Below are positions 11,046-23,396 of a stretch of 64,000 nucleotides of DNA, in pieces. The first letter of the stretch is position 1. Every line of letters starts with the position of its first letter. The DNA is from Plasmodium malariae. Its lineage: Eukaryota > Apicomplexa > Aconoidasida > Haemosporida > Plasmodiidae. A model generated the notes under the pieces. It was not told where the DNA came from. It saw nothing but the letters and a program-made list of their open reading frames with translations, and searched no databases. A program made the translations under genes and the position numbers. Location: positions 682,001 through 746,000 of the forward strand of contig NC_041776.1 of assembly GCF_900090045.1 (NCBI RefSeq). Reading direction: 5' to 3'.

Positions 11046-11343
11046 AATATACATTTTTCCATTTTTTCCTTTTTCTCCCTCATAAAAAAATTTTTTTTTT
11101 TTGTAAAATATAACTGATTTAAAAATACAAAAGCTACATAATTATTATATATATTTGTACATGCATATTTATCCATACTTATATGTGTAACTTTTTTTGA
11201 AAAATGTCCTTTTAAAATTTATTTCGCGCGAATAGTCATTCTGCATAAAAAAAAAAATGGCATTTTTTGTTTTTGTTATATTATCATTATGTTATAGTAA
11301 ATATATAGTATATAAATAAAAAAAAAAAAAAAAAAAAAAAAAA

Positions 11344-11382
11344 ATGAATGAATGAATGAATGAATAAGTGAATAAGTGAATA
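11344..11382. repeat. ATGA / AAGTGAAT tandem repeat
   Basis: About six copies of ATGA followed by three imperfect ATAAGTGA-like units, directly after a run of 20 or more A. It lies in the presumed 5' region of the MT-A70 gene. Confidence 0.85.
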
Positions 11383-11547
11383 AAAGGAATAAAAATAATC
11401 CTTGGTACAATGTGACGAATAAAAAATTTAATTAGAAAAATACATTATTCAAAATTTTGCCCACTAATTACAATACGTATACCATTGTAAGACCAAAAGA
11501 GAATATATAAAAACAAGCGAATTGAAAAATTATTAAAAAGGAAAAAA

Positions 11548-14050
11548 ATGTCGTTGGCAAGGGAAAAATATCTAAAAAGAAAAAGGGAATTGCTCGAAAA
11601 CATAAACATAATTGATAATAATATTGGGGAAAAAAAAGAAGCAATTTTGGAAAAAGAAAAACGAGAAAAAATAAAAAATGAAGAGAATAATACGTATGAA
11701 CGAAAACATGATGAAGCAAATAAATTTATGTCACAGAAAGACTCTAATAAATTAAAAGAAGATAGAAAAATAGAAAAAGAAGGAAAACGTGTCAAAAAAA
11801 GTGGTTACGATAACATTAATAATAACAGTAATAACAATTATAATAATAATGACAATTATAATAGTAATAATAATAATAAAAATAACAGTAGTAGCAGCTA
11901 CAACCAGTTGAATTATAAAAAGGATTATTGGCACTATGACCAGTATGGGAACAGAGATGATCATGATGAACATATGAAAAGGGGGAAGAAGGATTTTGAA
12001 AAAATCTTAAGTAACAGTAAAAAGGATCGTAATAATAACAATGAAGAAGAAACGATTTCCACTAATTCCAACGTACCTGTACATGATTTGCCCAATATAA
12101 ATAATCCTAATAAAAACGTTGGAAAAAACTATTCAAATATAAATAAAAATGCAAATAGTTCATCTTCTATTGGTTGCTCCATGGCTACCCAAGATATAGA
12201 CCGAAATAAAAATAGTGATAGAAAAAAAAACAATTCTTGGGTGAATAATTCATCTACTACTAATAATAATAACATGTACGAAATTCTAACAGATTTAAAC
12301 AATATAGATATATGTAATAGTGCAATTTTATTAATATATACATGCAAATTACTACTACATATGTGTGGTAAAGAAAATGAAAACCAAAATGTCACTAATA
12401 CATCGTTAACTTCGGTAGAAATTCTACGAGAAATTAAAAACAGAAATCGGAAAAATGTAAAATTGTTGAAAATAAATATTTTGAATAACATATTGATATA
12501 TTTGTCGTATAAAAATACCGTAAGAGGAGAAGACAAAACTATCATAAATAGTAATGAGTTAAATCAGGAAAAATTAGATAACACATTTGAAAAACATAAA
12601 GAAATTAAATTAGAAGATACTTGCATAGATATAGAAAATGTAGGTATTAATATAATAATAAAAGTTATTTATATAAAAAACATTAAACATTTATTACTTA
12701 GATATATACATCAATTTACTAATAATAATTACAAAAATGTTGGTGAAGCAACTAATTTAAGTAATGCAAAAAGTGGTGATAAGGTCAAAAATGAGGGGAA
12801 AAAAATGGTTGGTATAAGAACCCCAAATGAATATAAAAATAATAGTAACTTGATGGAAGGTGGCAATAATAATACATATAACTCCGTGCTTCAAGAAAAT
12901 GAAAAAAAAAAAAAAAAAAGTAAATAATACAAATTGCTCTGGGGAATACGACACCAAATATAAAGAAGAGAACAGGAATAGTAATAATAATAATAGTAGT
13001 AATAACAAGATAAGTTATTTAGAAAATTTATTAAACGAACCAACAGCAAAGGAAAAAAAAATAAAACAAGAAAAGACTAGTATACTTTCCATTATTGAGG
13101 CGCCAACTGTAATTGAAGAAATGCGAATTAAGAAATTTCAAAAAAAAGATGATTCTGTAAAAATTATATGTCCATATTTGACGAAAAAAAATTGTCAAAA
13201 GCATAGTACAGAATGTAACAAAGTACACTTTAAGAAAATTATATCTGAGCATACAGACGTATCACTAGGCGATTGCTCATATTTAGATACTTGTAGACAT
13301 ATAGAAACATGTAAGTTCGTTCATTATGCAGTCGATAAAGACGATCAAGTAGTTAGAAATCAAGAAAATGTAAATGAAAATAAAGTGGATATATATAACG
13401 TAAATGATAATACGTATGGACCCCAGTGGATAAGATGTGACTTAAGAAATTTTGATTTGAGTATATTTAATCAGTATGTTAGTGTTGTAATGGCAGATCC
13501 ACCTTGGGATATACATATGGATTTGCCTTATGGTACCATGACAGATAATGAAATGAAGCGATTACCGGTACAGTTAATACAAGATGAAGGTATGATCTTC
13601 TTATGGGTAACAGGAAGAGCTATGGAACTAGCACGAGAATGTTTACAAATATGGGGATATACAAGAGTAGAAGAAATTTTGTGGGTTAAAACAAACCATT
13701 TACAACGAATTATAAGAACAGGTAGAACAGGCCACTGGTTGAATCACTCAAAAGAACATTGTTTAGTTGGTATTAAAGGACATCCAGTTATTAATAGAAA
13801 TATTGATTGTAATGTTATTGTATCAGAGGTAAGAGAAACGTCGAGGAAACCAGATGAAATATATTCATTGATAGAAAGATTATGTCCTCAAAATTTAAAA
13901 ATCGAACTTTTTGGAAGACCTCATAATGTTAGAAATAACTGGATTACTTTAGGAAATCAATTAAATGGTGTTGTTTTACATCATCCGCAGATAAAGGAAC
14001 GGTATAACAAAATCGCATCACAATTTAATATGCCCTTATGCGAGGATTAA
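11548..14050 (+). CDS. m6A mRNA methyltransferase MT-A70 (METTL3-like), frame broken at a poly-A run
   Basis: The METTL3 orthologue, catalytic subunit of the mRNA N6-adenosine methyltransferase, which uses S-adenosylmethionine. Upstream frame: 11548-12927, a charged and Asn-rich N-terminus beginning MSLAREKYLKRKRELLEN. Downstream frame: about 12902-14050. This carries a METTL3-like linker (SYLENLLNEPTAKE), two CCCH zinc fingers (CPYLTKKNCQKH... and GDCSYLDTCRHIETCKFVH) and the methyltransferase domain with catalytic DPPW (about 13497), GTMTDNEM, RTGRTGHWLNHSKEH and ELFGRPHNVRNNWITLGNQL. The two frames differ by one base and meet at an 18-A run (12902-12919); a 17-A run would fuse them into about 834 aa. 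An intron 12920-13022 (GTAAAT..TTTAG) also restores frame but removes part of the conserved linker, so a homopolymer length error is the likelier cause. Confidence 0.93.
12902..12919 (+). repeat. poly-A run at the MT-A70 frame break
   Basis: Eighteen consecutive A inside the coding region, exactly where the two MT-A70 frames overlap. Such runs are prone to indels in sequencing and to slippage. Confidence 0.9.
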
Positions 14051-15172
14051 TTTTTTTTTTTTTTTTTGTTATGAGCATAATAAAGGGGAGCATACAAATT
14101 GGAACTTTTAAAAATTAGAAAAATTATGAAAGTTCAAAATTTATTACAAAAGAATACTGCAACGATATAAGTTACAGTTATTGTTAAAAAAGAAAAAATC
14201 GTAATTAAAAAGGAAGTATAATTTTTAATATAGGAATATAGGTTGTTTTTCCATTTCATTTTTTTTCACCATTCCGCTATTTTATGTTAGTTAAATTGCT
14301 GCCTTTGCTTAGCATGTTTAGGCTTATATACCTACCATATGTACAAGTATGTATGTACACTGTTTGTTTTCTTTTTTTTGTGTAATTATACTTTTTATAT
14401 CATCTTATAATAGTATTATTCTACGATTTTAATGATTGTTATTAAATTTGTTATCATTTTTTTTTTTTTAAATGTGAAACTTAATAATATTTGTAATTAA
14501 AATATGTGAATATTTTATGTATAAATATATTTATAAACATATGTGCAAAAAATTATTTTCCCTATTTTTAAGTTAAACTTATTGGAATGATCTTATTTTA
14601 AGCTTTTAATTTTTAAAATCATAAAATGGAAATGTCATGAAAATATATTGAGAGAAATCACAACGAAAAATAAGTTATTGTATTTTTGGTACTCATTTTT
14701 TTATACGCCGAAAGATTATTGCTCAACGTTATCCTTTTGTGACTGTAAAAATTTGATATATAAAAAAATTTAAAATTGTTAACAGTATTTTTAACTTTTT
14801 TAAGTTATTATATGAAAGATCTATAATTCACACAATCAATTTTTATAGCCGATGCATAATAAGCATGTTCACATGTGTATGGAGAGAAAATGTTAATTTT
14901 TATTAATTTTTAAGTATAAGCTTTGTGCTTATTTTGTTATATATCATATTACGAATTAAATGTTCCTATGCCAGGATATATCAGTATATAGCAGCTTATT
15001 ATCAAAAAAAAATTACAAGCAAAATTGGAATAATTTTTTTAGAGGTTTCGTAAAAAAAATATTGCATACATATACGAATACATACCCTTGTACACACATA
15101 CATGCATTAAGTATATAGAATTTTCTTAAAAATATTTTCCATGTAAATATTTAACGATTATGTAAAAATAAA
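14051..15172. other. intergenic region between MT-A70 and the CX9C gene
   Basis: An AT-rich tandem spacer. I saw no ORF of gene-like composition and no structured element. It must contain the MT-A70 3' UTR and the promoter of the CX9C gene. Confidence 0.7.
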
Positions 15173-15431
15173 ATGAGAAAAATATGGACCCCAATAAGAA
15201 GACCAGAAGATCAAAAAGAAATAAAGAATAATTATGATGATGAGAAAAAAGAAAATTTTGAAAAGTCGTTACCAAAAGATTTTATAGAAAATAACAGGAA
15301 CAATAGAATTCCATACTTTGAAATAAAGGAATCTACACGTACGTAAATATTATGACATAAGTTTCTGTAAACGTGTATAAGATGAAGAGCATTGTGATGT
15401 ATGAAAAATGTTCACAAAGTATTGATGTATA

Positions 15432-15462
<31 letters not shown>

Positions 15463-15993
15463 GTATATTTTTATGTATATATGAATATATATATATTTAA
15501 GCGTATATATATAAGCTTACATGTTTATGTACTTATTTTGCACATGGATGCAACACTATTATATTCTCGTTACATATGAAAATTTCTAGTGGTGGAACAA
15601 AAGGAAAAGAAAGAAGTTCAAAAAATATTAGCCTTAGAATTAAGAGATAAATGCAGGTAAAACATAAATAAGTGAATCAAAAGAGGAATTCAATTAAATT
15701 GTTAAGAGGGGACAGTACACGTATGAATTTATATACACTTGTGTATATATATGTTAATATGTCTTACTGCACTTTTTTCGTTAGGGCAGAAATTGATGAA
15801 TATGTGGAATGTTCTGTAGGAAGACTATGGACAATCTTAAAGTGCAAGGATTTAATGATTAAAATGAGAAAATGCTTAGAAAAATACGAAAACCTTGAAG
15901 TATATAAATAAAAGAAGAAGAATATGAAATATTACCAAATTCATATATAGCATTTCATAACGCGCACACAGAAGCGCACAAATGTGTGTATGT

Positions 15994-16031
<38 letters not shown>

Positions 16032-16373
16032 ATATTTATGTTTTCCTTTAAGTATGTGAAATTTAGGGAAAATCAAATAATTGAAGAAAGAAAGAAGAAT
16101 GGAACTAGCCTATACAGATCTAATGAGAGAGCAAGATATAACAGATTTATATATACGTAATACTTAACAAAATGAATGTAGAAAAGTATAATAGATCTAT
16201 GCTTTCATGTGCCCTGAATATAATTGTATAAAATGATTAATTAGATTTACTTTTTACAAAGTTACTTTTATTTTATTTTATTTTATTTTTTTATTTTTTT
16301 TGTTTTTATAAATTTCTTCATGTTCCTTTCCAGAGATAATGAGAGAGGATGGATTCCAGAAAAGAGGTATTGA
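15173..16373 (+). CDS. twin-CX9C mitochondrial protein, CMC1-like (COX assembly), five exons
   Basis: Exons 15173-15338, 15590-15656, 15785-15899, 16053-16156 and 16334-16373 all join in frame at GT..AG introns to give 163 aa. Exons 2-3 encode C-RAEIDEYVE-C and C-KDLMIKMRK-C, two CX9C motifs ten residues apart. This is the CHCH fold of CMC1-type proteins imported into the mitochondrial intermembrane space and used in cytochrome c oxidase assembly. As in CMC1, an acidic, basic-tailed region follows (NQIIEERKKNG). The N-terminal 70 residues are an extension with no motif I recognise. If exon 4 is not spliced, translation would stop two codons later at 16160; exon 5 has the better acceptor (CCTTTCCAG). 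It could also be another CX9C family member. Confidence 0.82.
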
Positions 16374-16685
16374 AGACATTTCGGAGGAGGTACTTTATGC
16401 AAGGATTTATTAAGGAGTATCCGAATGAATTGCATATGAAATTTTATGTACACATGTGCATATATACATATGTACATAAGCACGCAGTTGTATTTGTTTG
16501 CAAATTTTTGCATTAAATTTTGATAGGGAGAGATGACACATAACGTAGTCACAAATTTATAAAAAAAAAAAAAAAAAAAAGGTAAAATATGTACACATGT
16601 ACATAAGAACTCATATTAGTACACAAACTCGATGTAAAGGTTTTAACAATTGGGTGCACTTGTTTAAGAAAAAAGAAAAAATGGT
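16374..16685. other. convergent 3' spacer between the CX9C and MYND genes
   Basis: A short AT-rich spacer with a poly-A run at about 16560-16580 and a TTTTA repeat just upstream, inside the last intron (16266-16290). No gene was seen. Confidence 0.6.
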
Positions 16686-19155
16686 TCAATAGATAATTTT
16701 ATATTTCTCATTTTTCTTGTCGAATGTATCAATGTGTTGGAAGATGTTTAAATATCTCATATCATGATAATTATAATCAACATTAAAAGTGTTAAATTTC
16801 AAGAAGGAGGGAATAGTTTTAAAGTAAACGCATACATTGTGATGAGAAGAAAGTAAATGTGTTAATCTACACTGTTCTGAACAATACGTAGCAATATAAC
16901 AACCATGACAATACTCAAAATTATTTTGATTATACTCAAATGAATGTATGTTGGTGAATTTATTGCACACAGAATTCCAGCAATAAATACCGTAATTTAT
17001 ATTTTTCAAAAAGTAAAATTCTCCTAAAGAATTTTCTTGTTTTAAATTATTAAAATAATACCTATTAATCAAAGTTAATTCTTGCAACATGATATTATCG
17101 TTTATCGTTTGTTTTCTTTGTAAAGCACAGTCAATGAAATGGTTAATTTTTACAGCAATTACATAAACTTGTTTCCATGTCTTTTCATCTATTAATAACC
17201 CTTTATTATAGTATATATTTTTAATAGTATTTGTTGCATTTAAGATGATTTCACAATATTTTTTTTTTATATATATAGAACTTAATTTGTATAAACATAA
17301 CAAATCAGCTATAAATAGTAAAATATCTCTACCAATTAATATATTCATATCGCCATAGAAAATTTCGTCAAACATATAAAATAATTTTATTTTATTTTCA
17401 TTTATTTTTTCGATGCATTTTTTATTTGGTATTCCATATAAAAATTCTGTTATCATAAGAAAAAAAGAGTTAATAAAATTTAAGTACTTTTGATTTACTG
17501 TAACTTTTTCAATATTCTCTTTTTTTAAGGAAGAAATGACTATATTAAAAAAAGGAGACTCCAAAAAATTATTAGCTATTTGTTCTATGTCTATATTTAT
17601 AAATTCCTTAAAAAAGGGAAATAGACTTCTAATTATATCTATATTGTAATTTAAACTCGATATAACTACTTCATTGTATATATTATTATAATTATTTTCT
17701 AATATCATGTTAATTCGAATCTCAATGTATTTGTACACATGTAACCTCATTAGAAGTCTGTAAATGCTTGGAACTCCGCAGAATAATATGCCTGGGTGTG
17801 TGAGGTAAATGAAGCATAATTACAGTAGGGGAAAGTGGAACATTAAAAAAAAAAAAAAGAAAAAAGAAAAAATAAGAAAATATTAGCTAGTGAAAAAGAA
17901 AAAACATAATTTTAGCTAACAAGTAAAAAAAATTTTAGCTGATAAAAATGTGCGTAATTGTTTACAAAAGAATGATAAAAGTAGCACCTCCCAAATAGGC
18001 AGCAAAATAAATGGATCAAATTTTTTTACCTGTGAAAATATAATGGGAAAACTTGTAAAATTTTCCGTTATTCCTAGAAAATGTGTACTGATCAAGAACT
18101 GCGGCATCATTCTCATAATTCATTAAATAAGAATAAAATGAATTATGTGTAGAATTAAAATTTTCTATAATTAGGGGAATCCATATATTATGAACAAGCT
18201 GTATCCAGAATTTTCCATTATCTATGTGCAAATTTAACATATTATTTATAAAATATTCATTTTTTATAATATTTTCTAAATTAGTTTTTAAATACATATT
18301 TGAAATGTCGTTTTCATTTATATAAAATTTTCCTTTGTTCATATATACTTTTTTAACATATTTTCGAATTTTTCTTAATCCTGCAATGTCTTCGTATGGA
18401 TACACATAATGATATTTATTAATAAATAGTTTCAAATATTTATACTTATCTAGTCTTTCATCGAAATCTGGAGTTGTAATTACATTTAAAATGTCGATTA
18501 CTTCACGTATATCAACTGAATCACAGTTAAAATTTAATCCTTGAACAATTTTCTTACATTTTTCTTGAACTAATCGTAAAGCAACTTTTTCTGAATCCTT
18601 ATCACCAAAAATATCATAATCGTTATATTCAAGAAAATCTAAATCGTGCTTTAATTTTATTATATCCGTATCTACCTCTTCTGGTCGAAATTTATGTATA
18701 TCGTGATTTTGTACTTTGTAAAATTTTAAATTATCATATATTTTATTGCATTCCCTTTGTATTTTTTTCAAATGGAAACAATCATTGTCTATATTTTTCT
18801 TTGAAAAAATTAGAACATCGTTATGGTTATTTATGCTAAATGGATATGCACCTTTGTCAACACATGTCCCCACTGCTGTATTTGGAGGAACATTCGGATC
18901 CTCGTCATTTGATACTACCTTATGTCCTTCCTTATATGATACTATATTATCATCCAGTTTACACGGCCTGTAATCTGTGCAAACATCATTTTTGCCACTC
19001 AGAAAAGAGCTAATTAGCACATTTAAACATTTTATTTTTTGTTTTCTTTTATGGCCTTCAGTTGTGTTACGATTTTTGTATATCTGAAATAAATCTTCCT
19101 CCTTTGTACTGAAAATTGCTGTTGTTTCATTTTTTTCATTTTGTATATTAGCCAT
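16686..19155 (-). CDS. MYND-type zinc-finger protein, two exons
   Basis: Two minus-strand ORFs join into one 743-aa protein. Exon 1 is 19155-18030. An intron with donor GTAAAAAAAT and acceptor CACACCCAG spans 18029-17792. Exon 2 is 17791-16686. The junction codon (G+GC, Gly) is in phase, and the frame upstream of the exon-2 Met at 17750 is open to the acceptor, so that Met is not the start. Near the C-terminus is a MYND finger (CHGC...YCSEQC...HHNVC, about bases 16970-16830) preceded by a CWNSVC pair with unusual C-x4-C spacing. The remainder is helical and Asn/Lys-rich with no domain I recognise. No SET domain was seen. MYND fingers bind proline-rich partners; the specific role here is unknown. 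Confidence 0.85.
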
Positions 19156-20038
19156 AATTAATTTCTATTTATATTTTTCTACATTAGAGATTTTTTATGT
19201 TACAGAAATGCACACTTATTCACTTCTCATTTTTTTAGGTAAAAAGTGTATTTTGATATAAAAATGTTTCGCTAAATAAAAAAAGAAAAAGAGAAAAAAA
19301 ACAGTTACACTTCTTTTCACTACAATAACAAGAATATAAAAAGAAAAAAGAATATATGTATTTATGCGTTTTTGTACAATTTACAGCATACGTACTAGTG
19401 CACACAAATACACAAATACGCACACACACACGCGCACAACGAGGAAAAAATACAATTCGAATTATTTTTTTCAGAAAAAAATAATAATAAAAAAAGGACA
19501 CATAAGCATAATTATACTCATATAACTTTTAATTTTTTTTGCCATGTGTATTATACTTTTAAAAATACAGAACATTCCGTCTTTTTCATTTTATGTATTC
19601 ACTTATTTACTCTATTATTTCTTTTAAGGTATAAAAAAAAGGTATAGAAAAAAAAAAAAAAAAAAAATTCATATCTACAGAAGGCAATATAATAAGAAGA
19701 AATGCTACTATTCAATACGTAAATGAAATAAAACTTTCTTTCCTTACATAAAAGTTGCAAATAAAAATTTTTATACGAAGATATTTATTAATTCATATAA
19801 ACTAAAGGTGTGCAACAAAAGATTTATACCTTTACAAAAATTTTATAGAAATTCTATTATTTGTTAGGAGGAAATATATATATTTTAATTTTTACATAAT
19901 TTTGATACAATTAGTGAAAAAATCGTTTTATAAACGCAATATGGTCAAAGGTAAAAACATCAAATTCGTCATTTGTGTATTCTAAGAAAAGTTATTTCAT
20001 TTTTTTGGAGTGTAAAAATCAATCCTTTTAGTAGAATG

Positions 20039-20625
20039 TTAATTGCTATTTTGTATTTCCAACAAAGGTTCGTGTAATATTAATGGGTGTTGAAGAGATG
20101 TAATAAATTTTTTATTTTTTTTTTCTAAAGGTAGTAATATTGGAATTCTTAGCTTTTTAGCTGTTAATAAATTCCAAAAATAAATATTTTTTCGTATAAA
20201 TATATATTTTTAAAATGATTTATTACGTTTCAAGGTATTATCCTATTGTTCCAGTCATTCTATTTAAGGGTGAGAATTTACGAGAACTTTGAATTTTTCC
20301 ATTTTTTCCATGTAAGGAACTTAAAATGGACAAAATGGTCAATATTTTGAAAATATTGAAAAGGTTAATACCATTAAATGGTATTTTGCAATACAAATAA
20401 GGTATATTTTTCAAAATATTAAAAACTTTCTTTTTGTTTTACCCGCATATTTGGAATATCAAAAAAATGGCTTACTTTAAAGGAAACACGAGCAGTATTT
20501 TATTATATATATATAAATTTTTTTTTTTTTTCTCTTAATTTATGTGAAAATATTATTCTTTTTTTTTTCTATATAGTTGCGGAAAATATTTTTCTCGACA
20601 TTCATTTACGTGTAAAATTTTTCAT
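20039..20625 (-). CDS. candidate four-exon small gene (hypothetical)
   Basis: Minus-strand exons 20625-20610, 20470-20443, 20319-20282 and 20160-20039 join in frame (phases 1, 2, 1) through three introns of 139, 123 and 121 bases. Donors are GTAAATG, GTAAAAC and GTAAATT; acceptors are GTAAG, TTTTAAG and AACAG. The product is 67 aa: a hydrophobic N-terminus (MKNFTPIFLIFQICG) and a longer basic/Leu-Pro tail (KKLRIPILLPLEKKNKKF, then SLQHPLILHEPLLEIQNSN). The splice model was found by inspection with free choice of sites, and no homologue is recognised. I recall no annotated gene here in P. falciparum. Confidence 0.25.
20339..20385. repeat. two adjacent near-perfect palindromes
   Basis: 20339-20359 has 10-base arms (TCAATATTTT / AAAATATTGA) around one G. 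20367-20385 has 9-base arms (AATACCATT / AATGGTATT) around one A. They lie seven bases apart. They fall inside an intron if the candidate small gene at 20.0-20.6 kb is real. Confidence 0.8.
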
Positions 20626-20988
20626 TAGAATATTAAAATTGACTGCTTATATCTTTTTACATAAATGGATGTATATTTACGTGGGAATGTGTCTTTATGT
20701 AGATTCATGGATGTTAAGTTTATGTACAAAAATGAAAAAAAAGTTAAAGCTTTTAAGTACCCTTTAACTCATGTTTTTCATTTTTCAAGTATAAAATTAT
20801 TTTTATTTTGATTATTCCTTTTTATTATTGCTTCATGTTTTTTGCTTTATTTATTTTATTTTATTTATTATTATTTTTTTTTTTTTTGATGGATAAGGAA
20901 CATAAGATATGTGCATATATATAAACATAAATTTATAAAAGTACAAAACAAGTTTATATTTATATAGGTACACATACATTGGGAAAAC

Positions 20989-21282
20989 ATGGAGGAACCC
21001 AAATGTGATATATTATATGAGCACATGAACTATGAAAAAAAAATGAAACTAATAAATGTAGCAAAGGAAATATACAATAACATAAATAATAATAAAATTA
21101 ATTCTTGGAGAGGTGCATCAATAGCCTTACGAGATAAAATAAAAGAAACTTTGGATTTTAATGAAAAAGGATGGCATATAATTGTTGGATATAAGTTTGG
21201 ATTTTTTTGTACCCATGAAATATTTAATGCTTTACATTTTAAATTAGATCATGTCGAGTTTTTAATTTTCAAGCATGGTTAA
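20989..21282 (+). CDS. dynein light chain, LC8/DYNLL type
   Basis: A single exon of 97 aa from the ATG at 20989. The C-terminal half is the LC8 fold signature: GWHIIVGYKFGFFCTHE, then a strand and FLIFKHG at the end, matching the family's WHxIVGxxFGxxVTHE...LLFKxG. LC8 proteins are homodimeric hubs that bind dynein intermediate chains and many other partners. The N-terminal helix region (KLINVAKEIYNNI) matches in layout. It differs from canonical LC8 by scattered substitutions (for example FFCTHE for YVTHE), so it is probably a divergent paralogue and not the main LC8. It sits 2.1 kb upstream of the dynein heavy chain on the same strand. Confidence 0.9.
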   Translation: MEEPKCDILYEHMNYEKKMKLINVAKEIYNNINNNKINSWRGASIALRDKIKETLDFNEKGWHIIVGYKFGFFCTHEIFNALHFKLDHVEFLIFKHG

Positions 21283-23396
21283 ATAATTGGAAGCAAACGT
21301 GCAAGCGTGTATATTCGTGCGTGCATACGCATGCAATAATATCACTATATATGTGTAAATTTTAGTATCCTTAAAAATTGTGACATGCATTTACGATCTT
21401 ATTCAACATAATTTTATAAACGAGTACTTTTTTTTTAGATTTTATGAAGCTTAAAATTTTTGTTCTTCCTTATATTTGTGTAAAATTTTTAGTATTCGAA
21501 CATTAGAAATGATGGAAACTTAATTCTTTTCATTGATCATTTAGACATATGTGTATATTTATAATTAAAAACTAAATCAACCAAAGGAACATTTTGGAAA
21601 AGGATCTTATAAGAACAAACCCCAAATCAGAAAGAGCACTATATTTTGATATTACCCATTGCAAGGATAACGTTACATTATTCTTTCCCATTATAAATAG
21701 GTAAGAAGATTTGTCAGTTTTTTCCTTTTTCTTTTTTTTCTTTTTATCACGTTCCTCTATATTGCAAAGAAGTTAATCTAAATGATTAAAAAAAAAAAAA
21801 ATTGAATTAAATTAAATTTAAATACATTTATAAATTATTCTTTAAGAAAACTTCTTACACTGTAGTAAATTTTCTTTACGTAAGATCTCTTGATACTAGT
21901 TAAAAAAGTACCGTAAAATAAAATGTACATGTCACATAAGCACTTGCACATATGTATATATATATATATATGTACATACATGCTAGCTCTTTTTAAGGAA
22001 GCAATGTTCCATCAAAATTAAGAAATAAAAAAAAGTACATACACGCATAAAATGTACTACATATATAGGGAACGGGAAAATATTAAAAAGCGTCATAATT
22101 TAATGTGCATGGACACATGTAAATGCTTGTTCAAGATCAGTTCTGATATTTATTCAGTTAAATTTTTTTTTCAGTGTTTTTGTGTAAAGTGTACTAATAT
22201 CAGCGAAAAAAAAAATATATAGGAAAGAAAGGGTTATCTTTATTTTTTCTTGTATATTCTTGCACTTTTTTTTTTTTTTTTTTTTTTTTATAAGCCGAAA
22301 TCGTTGCACACGTTAAAAAAAAAAAAAAAAAGACTTATTTTCTTATATTTTGTTTTTTTATTGCTTTTGTATGTCATTACTTTTATAATATATTTTTTTT
22401 TTTTTTATATATGTGTATTCCTTATATTTGTTCCTAAATGTACAAAGAAAAACAATAAAAAAGAGTTACACATGTATATATATTTATTTATTTACAATAA
22501 TAAAGGAATTAAGGACCTTTTTAAATGTATATTTTTAGAATGCGATAATGAGCTCCATAAGTCACTGGTAATATTTCCCTATAGATATTATCATGTTTAT
22601 GTAAATGGACTTAGTTTGGTATAATGTGAGATGTAATTATTTGCGTATGAATGTTTGGTTGTAGTTATATAAAAAATGAAAAAAAGAAAATAAGAAAGAA
22701 CTTAAAAAAAAAAAGACCTAAAAATAAATACAGGAGAAAATATAGTTCATACACAACTTATTATCAAGTTTTTTCCTCTTATACTTTTATTATATTTATC
22801 ACTGAAGAGATTAAAAAATAGAAAGAGAGGAAGAACTGAAAGCAGCATTTCTTCGTATTTACATTCTGTTAAATAAGCTTGTAAAGGGATATATATATAT
22901 TTTATTTTTTTAATTTTTTTTGGGTTTATAGTTTGTTTTAGAGGTTTCAAACATGCAAATGTGTATTTATATATATATATTTATTTATTCATTTATGCTA
23001 CATCCTTTTGGAGGTTTGTTTTACCTCATTTTCCCCTTCATGTTAGATCTGCATACAAATATATTTTTTCGTTAATAATGCTTCTATATAATTAAATTAA
23101 CTAGTTTTTTCAGGCATAGGTTTGAGAACGTATAAAAAACTAAGGGGAAATGTATACACATACTTGCTATGGTAGCATACAGCCTTATTAGACTATGATT
23201 AGTATCGTTTATATGTTTTACATCATATATATATTTTTGTGTATGTATATGCGTATATTTAAGTATATATATATTAATATATGCACACACATGCACACTT
23301 ACATATTTTTATTTGTTTATCGTTTTTACTTGAGAATAACCTATTATTAAACCCACTGAAGAACACGCCTTTAATGAGCACTGTAAGATATAAATA
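21283..23396. other. intergenic region between LC8 and the dynein heavy chain
   Basis: A 2.1-kb AT-rich spacer. Two less biased patches stand out. Patch 21586-21701 is open in several frames and followed by a strong GTAAGAAG donor-like site. Patch 22490-22622 encodes KGIKDLFKCIFLECDNELHK in the frame that continues to 22624. Neither could be joined into a convincing gene. The right end must hold the dynein promoter. Confidence 0.6.

Larger units (their letters stand above)
10363..11547. other. intergenic region between BRX1 and MT-A70
   Basis: An AT-rich spacer in tandem orientation with A/T homopolymers (10827-10848, 11320-11343) and a tetranucleotide repeat. It includes one small, less biased ORF at 10965-11045, described separately, which could be a 5' exon of the next gene. 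Confidence 0.7.
19156..20988. other. divergent intergenic region between the MYND and LC8 genes
   Basis: The left part is homopolymer-rich (19640-19668 and others). The middle (20039-20625) is less AT-rich, with paired short palindromes and a phase-consistent candidate minus-strand gene, listed separately. It must also contain the two divergent promoters. Confidence 0.6.
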
